Origin: VFMC01 sp037130535 | GTDB lineage: Bacteria; Actinomycetota; Acidimicrobiia; Acidimicrobiales; Ilumatobacteraceae | NCBI GenBank assembly: GCA_037130535.1 | Contig: JBAXSU010000147.1 | Coordinates: 1 to 9,000, forward strand | Direction: 5' to 3' | Length of the DNA stretch: 9,000 nt | Shown: piece after piece, positions 6,339 to 9,000 of the stretch | Layout: the number at the start of each line of letters is the position of its first letter | How positions within the stretch are numbered: the first letter of the stretch is position 1 | The notes under the pieces: generated by a model | Told to the model about the DNA's origin: nothing | The model's input: the letters and a program-made list of their open reading frames with translations, nothing else | Databases searched by the model: none | Program-made: the position numbers and the translations under genes

Positions 6339-7091
6339 TCAGTCGTCGGCGAGTCGCGGCCCCGGCACCCCGGCCGGCCGTGGCAGCAGCGTCATCAGCG
6401 CCTGGCTGAGGCCACCGTCGACATACAGCACCTGACCGTTCACGTAGGCCGCATCGGGCCCCACCAGGAAGCTCACCACCCCGGCGATGTCGGCGTCGGT
6501 GCCCAGGCGGCGCAGCGGCACCGCCCCCGCACGCACCTCGCGCACAGCCGGGTCGTCGTACACGGTGCCGGTGCCCGGGGTGGGCACGAGCCCGGGCCCG
6601 ACGGCGTTGGCCCGCACCCCGCGCGGCCCCCACTCGAGCGCGGTCTGACGGGTGAGGGCCAGCACCCCGCTCTTCGATGCCGAGTACGCGCCGACGCTGG
6701 GGTTCGCCGCCGCCGCAGCGATCGACACGATGTTCACGATGCTGCCCCGCCCGGCGGCCAACATGCCGCGCCCGAACGCCTGGGTGCAGTGGAAGGTGCC
6801 GCCGAGGTTCACCGCGAGCACCCGCTCGAAGTCGGCCGGATCGACGTCTTCGAGCGCGCCGAAGCGCCAGATCCCGGCGTTGTTCACCAGCACGTCGACC
6901 GGCCCGATCGAGTCGGCCACAGCATTCACCGCGGCACGGTCGGACACGTCGCAGTGCAGCACCGCGTCGTCCGAATCAGGGTCGCCGAAAAGCACATCGA
7001 GCCGCACCACCTCGTAGCCGTCGGCCGTCAGGCGATCGGCGATGGCCGCGCCCAGTCCGCGGGCCGCACCGGTGACCACGACCCGGCTCAT
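6339..7091 (-). CDS. Short-chain dehydrogenase/reductase (classical SDR)
   Basis: This second SDR has 250 residues: TGAARGLG (7-14), Asp32 at the end of the second strand (NAD(H) preference), NNAG (70-73), Asn95, catalytic Ser123, Tyr136 and Lys140 (YSASK), and 'GQVLYVDGG' (219-227). It resembles the SDR at 5619-6317 in its C-terminal motif but differs enough elsewhere that a recent local duplication is unlikely. A tail of about 20 residues beyond the 'VDGG' motif is rich in Pro, Gly and Leu and is longer than in many SDRs. The ATG at 7091 has GAGG at 7102-7099 as ribosome binding site, 7 nt upstream. Only 30 bp separate this start from that of the divergent ferredoxin gene, so their promoters must overlap. 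Substrate unknown. Confidence 0.9.
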   Translation of the reverse strand: MSRVVVTGAARGLGAAIADRLTADGYEVVRLDVLFGDPDSDDAVLHCDVSDRAAVNAVADSIGPVDVLVNNAGIWRFGALEDVDPADFERVLAVNLGGTFHCTQAFGRGMLAAGRGSIVNIVSIAAAAANPSVGAYSASKSGVLALTRQTALEWGPRGVRANAVGPGLVPTPGTGTVYDDPAVREVRAGAVPLRRLGTDADIAGVVSFLVGPDAAYVNGQVLYVDGGLSQALMTLLPRPAGVPGPRLADD

Positions 7092-7108
7092 GCCGCCACC
7101 TCGGCCAC

Positions 7109-7114
7109 TATCCT
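7109..7114 (+). promoter_or_regulatory. Putative -10 element of a leaderless ferredoxin promoter
   Basis: TATCCT fits TANNNT and ends 7 nt before the ATG at 7122. There is no Shine-Dalgarno sequence in the 7 nt, so the transcript is probably leaderless. On the opposite strand the overlapping hexamers GATAGT and TAGTGG could serve the divergent dehydrogenase. Confidence 0.5.
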
Positions 7115-7121
7115 GGCGCAC

Positions 7122-7349
7122 ATGGCTGACACCCCCGGGCTGCATGTGTGGATCGACCAGTCCGAGTGCGTCAGCGCCGGTCGCTGCATCGCCACGGCGC
7201 CGGGGCTGTTCCGCTTCGACGACGACGAACTGGCCACCATCGACCCCGCGGCCACACTGCCCGACGACGACACCGTGCTGCGCATCGCACGCACCTGTCC
7301 GAACGGCGCCATCCATGTGGCGCGCGACGGTGTGGAGATCGAGCTCTGA
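7122..7349 (+). CDS. Ferredoxin, [3Fe-4S] type
   Basis: The 75-residue electron-transfer protein has three cluster cysteines: Cys16 and Cys22 in C-x5-C (CVSAGRC), and Cys59 in the closing 'RTCPNGAI'. The position that would hold a fourth cysteine in a [4Fe-4S] protein is Ala19, so a [3Fe-4S] cluster is expected. The segment 'APGLFRFDDDE' (26-36) is also characteristic. Such ferredoxins are common in actinobacteria, where they usually pass electrons from a ferredoxin reductase to a cytochrome P450 or another oxygenase. Neither partner is inside the window. The ATG at 7122 has no ribosome binding site but stands 7 nt after a TATCCT hexamer. The gene converges on the ACMSD-like gene, with 10 bp between the stop codons. 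Confidence 0.92.
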   Translation: MADTPGLHVWIDQSECVSAGRCIATAPGLFRFDDDELATIDPAATLPDDDTVLRIARTCPNGAIHVARDGVEIEL

Positions 7350-7359
7350 CCCAGGTCCA

Positions 7360-8328
7360 TCACGCCTCCAGCCGCAGCAGACGGCGGGCGTTGAGGTCGT
7401 AGTCGATGCAGTACGGGATCTCGTCGGGGCTGCCGGGCGCGTCCCAGCCGGCGAGGTTGGTACCCACCACCAGGCGGTCGAGGCCCACCCGTTCGGTCAG
7501 CAGCGCCAGGCCGCCGTCGTCGTGGACGTGCTGGTCGAACCACATCCGCCGCAGGCCGGCGGCGAAGTCGACGGGGTGTTCGCGGGCCCACGGCCGGGTG
7601 CGGCCCTGGTGCTCGAGCCGGCCGAGCATGAACGCCGAGGCTCCCCCGCCGTGCGACAGGCAGATGTCGAGCGCCGGATGTCGTTCGAGCACGCGGCCGT
7701 ACACCAGGTGGGCCACGGCGAGTGTCTCTTCGTACAGGAATCCCAGCGACAGATCGAGGTCGTAGTTGCGGATGCGCGGGTCGCGCAGCGGACCGTCGAT
7801 ACCCGCCGGTGCCGGATGGATGAACACCGGAACGTCGAGCGCCACCGCGGTCTCCCACAGCGCGTCGAGCGCCGGGTCGTCGAACGTGCGACCGAAGTCG
7901 GTGCCGATGTAGGCGCCCACCAGGCCGAGGTCGGTGACCGCCCGGCGGAACTCGACCACGGCGGCATCGATGTCTTGCATCGGCAGTTGGGCGAACCCAC
8001 GGAACCGGTCGGGATGACCGGCGACGATGGCTGCCATCTCGTCGTTGTGCCAGCGGCAGAAACCGGCAGCGATGTCGGTTTCGATGTGATGGAAGTAGGT
8101 GATCGGGTTGGGCGACAGCACCTGCAGGTCGATTCCGAGTCGGTCGTTCATTGCCAGGCGCAGGCCGACGTCCATGAACGGGCTGTTGCGGTAGTTCACC
8201 CCGTCGAGCACATAGTCGCCCACCCGGAAACGCGGCCGCCCCTCGGCACCGACGCCGAGTTCGGGGCCGTAGTGGCCGGCACAGCCGAGCACGCCTTCCA
8301 GTACCACGTGCGCATGCACGTCGATCAT
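7360..8328 (-). CDS. ACMSD-like amidohydrolase (amidohydrolase family 2)
   Basis: The 322-residue TIM-barrel protein opens directly with the metal motif DVHAH (residues 3-7, His5 and His7). It continues with 'VFIHPA' (His171), 'CLSHGGGA' (His226 within the family's SHGGG signature) and 'WFDQHVHD' (263-270). This is the layout of the 2-amino-3-carboxymuconate-6-semialdehyde decarboxylase group, which contains non-oxidative decarboxylases and some hydrolases of aromatic or ring-cleavage acids. The motif that normally ends the barrel as GSD or GTD reads GTNLAGWD here, with Asn291 at the Asp position and Asp296 further on. Decarboxylase or hydrolase activity is therefore plausible but not certain. 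The ATG at 8328 has an excellent GGAGGAGG (8341-8334) 5 nt upstream. It shares a 44-bp divergent control region with the gene starting at 8373. Confidence 0.88.
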   Translation of the reverse strand: MIDVHAHVVLEGVLGCAGHYGPELGVGAEGRPRFRVGDYVLDGVNYRNSPFMDVGLRLAMNDRLGIDLQVLSPNPITYFHHIETDIAAGFCRWHNDEMAAIVAGHPDRFRGFAQLPMQDIDAAVVEFRRAVTDLGLVGAYIGTDFGRTFDDPALDALWETAVALDVPVFIHPAPAGIDGPLRDPRIRNYDLDLSLGFLYEETLAVAHLVYGRVLERHPALDICLSHGGGASAFMLGRLEHQGRTRPWAREHPVDFAAGLRRMWFDQHVHDDGGLALLTERVGLDRLVVGTNLAGWDAPGSPDEIPYCIDYDLNARRLLRLEA

Positions 8329-8354
8329 CGCAACCTCCTCCGTCGAGCCGACCG

Positions 8355-8366
8355 CACCCTAGGGTG
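8355..8366. promoter_or_regulatory. Perfect 12-bp palindrome with a -10 hexamer on each strand
   Basis: CACCCTAGGGTG is its own reverse complement. It supplies TAGGGT on the plus strand (8360-8365) and the same hexamer on the minus strand (8361-8356). The plus hexamer ends 7 nt before the GTG at 8373, giving a leaderless transcript. The minus hexamer lies 27 nt before the ATG at 8328, leaving room for a short leader with the GGAGGAGG ribosome binding site. One symmetric element may thus drive both genes, or it may be a regulator site over the promoter. Confidence 0.55.
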
Positions 8367-8372
8367 AGCGGC

Positions 8373-9000
8373 GTGACGACCGCCTCTCTGTGCCTGGCCG
8401 CCGGCAGCCTGCTCGACGCCGACCCGTTCCTGCTTGCGGATGCGGCGGCAGCGGCGGGGTTCGACGGCATCGGCCTGCGCCTCAGCCACGATCACGCGCT
8501 CGATGCCGCCGGCCTGCAACGCCTCGCCGCACACATCGGGCACCTGGGCCTCACGGTGCACGACGTGGAGGTGCACCGCATCGGCGCGAGCAGCGGCGAC
8601 GATGTCGGCCCGTTGGTCGACGCGGCCGCCGCCGTGGGCGCCCGTCATCTGCTGGTGGTGTCGGACCTGGCCGACAACCCGTCGGGCCGTGAACACACCG
8701 TCCACCGACTGGGCGCCGTCGTCGATCGGTGCCGCGCCGCAGGCCTCGTGGCGGGCATCGAGTACATGGCCTGGACCACGCCACGCCGGTCGGTCGACGC
8801 AGTGGCCATGGCTGCTGCCACCGGCGCTGTCGTGGTGGTCGACCTGCTGCACCACACCCGGCTCGGCGAGGGCGCGAGCGAACTGCGCGCCGTGGTGGCC
8901 TCGGGGCGGCTCGGTTGGGTGCAGGTGTGCGATGCCCCCGCAGCAGCACCGACCGACCTGCTCGACGAGGCACGACACCGTCGGCTCCCGCCTGGCGAGG
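8373..9000 (+). CDS. Sugar-phosphate isomerase/epimerase-like TIM-barrel protein, N-terminal part
   Basis: The frame is open from GTG at 8373 to the right edge (209 codons), so the C-terminus is missing. It shows the alternating pattern of a xylose-isomerase-like TIM barrel: an early 'AAGFDGIGLRL' strand (27-37), 'VGARHLLVVSD' (88-98), 'GIEYMAWTTPR' (128-138, Glu130 a likely metal ligand), 'VVVVDLLHHTR' (153-163, Asp157) and 'GWVQVCDAP' (181-189). The segment ending 'RHRRLPPGE' (201-209) resembles the place where the last metal-binding Glu normally follows. Members isomerise or epimerise sugars, inositol derivatives or related polyols, and some act in catabolic clusters. The GTG start is 7 nt after a TAGGGT hexamer. 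AGGG at 8361-8364 could alternatively act as a weak ribosome binding site. It is divergent from the ACMSD-like gene. Confidence 0.82.
   Translation, partial: MTTASLCLAAGSLLDADPFLLADAAAAAGFDGIGLRLSHDHALDAAGLQRLAAHIGHLGLTVHDVEVHRIGASSGDDVGPLVDAAAAVGARHLLVVSDLADNPSGREHTVHRLGAVVDRCRAAGLVAGIEYMAWTTPRRSVDAVAMAAATGAVVVVDLLHHTRLGEGASELRAVVASGRLGWVQVCDAPAAAPTDLLDEARHRRLPPGE

Noticed and set aside
5619..7091. The two SDR genes as a recent tandem or inverted duplication
   Set aside because: They share only family motifs such as the cofactor loop, YxxxK and 'VLYVDGG'. The sequences between the motifs and the C-terminal tails differ strongly.
7042..8367. 441-codon plus-strand frame across the ferredoxin and ACMSD-like genes
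   Set aside because: It is antisense to the ACMSD-like gene and out of frame with the ferredoxin; it has no recognisable motifs.
8325..8978. 217-codon minus-strand frame at the right end
   Set aside because: The plus-strand frame from 8373 has a TIM-barrel pattern and likely metal ligands and is preceded by a promoter hexamer. The minus frame is Gly/Arg/His-rich and lacks motifs.
1..9000. tRNA, rRNA, CRISPR, insertion sequence, toxin-antitoxin or phage genes
   Set aside because: Gaps are too short to hold RNA genes apart from 4129-4269, which shows dyads but no tRNA-like fold. No array of spaced repeats, transposase motifs or terminal inverted repeats were seen.

Overview
The window comes from a high-GC bacterium, most likely an actinobacterium. 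Features pointing that way are the strong G/C bias at third codon positions, TGA at all nine visible stop codons, GTG starts, apparently leaderless promoters of the TANNNT type, a short Cys-x5-Cys...Cys-Pro ferredoxin, and a secreted SGNH protein carrying 'DTR' repeats typical of secreted actinobacterial proteins. A member of the Acidimicrobiia (Ilumatobacter-like) is my best guess; that is inference from protein style, not a database result. Coding density is very high. The longest gap between genes is 141 bp (4129-4269). I see no tRNA, rRNA, CRISPR array, insertion sequence or phage gene.

Left part (1-4128), envelope and maintenance genes: the first 42 codons of an acyltransferase-3 membrane protein run off the left edge on the minus strand. 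Divergent from it is an MtfA-type M90 zinc peptidase (185-973). Facing it is a minus-strand group read right to left: a DUF1269-like protein with a His-rich N-terminus, a membrane-anchored four-cysteine protein of unknown function coupled to it by a 4-bp overlap, and a secreted SGNH hydrolase with three C-terminal repeats. The hydrolase has its best ribosome binding site in front of an unusual ATT codon.

Right part (4270-9000), a catabolic-looking patchwork: an imidazolonepropionase-like amidohydrolase is coupled by a 4-bp overlap to a short-chain dehydrogenase. A second dehydrogenase faces it. Divergent from that is a [3Fe-4S]-type ferredoxin, then a converging ACMSD-like amidohydrolase, and finally a divergent sugar-phosphate-isomerase/epimerase-like TIM barrel cut by the right edge. 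Two metal-dependent hydrolases, two NAD-type dehydrogenases, an electron-transfer ferredoxin and an isomerase fit breakdown of a cyclic or aromatic organic compound. The substrate cannot be read from the sequence, and no oxygenase or P450 partner for the ferredoxin lies in the window.

The least ordinary signals are in the short divergent intergenic regions. Three start codons (126 minus, 7122 plus, 8373 plus) each lie exactly 7 nt after a TANNNT hexamer, which indicates leaderless transcripts. The tetranucleotide CTAG occurs only three times in 9 kb by eye, each time in a divergent promoter region. One of these is a perfect 12-bp palindrome that offers a -10 hexamer on both strands. The 141-bp region also holds two separate 17-bp dyads that look like operators. 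Both amidohydrolases lack the usual Asp at the end of the barrel. No clearly new multi-gene system such as a defence, mobile or RNA-guided system is evident.
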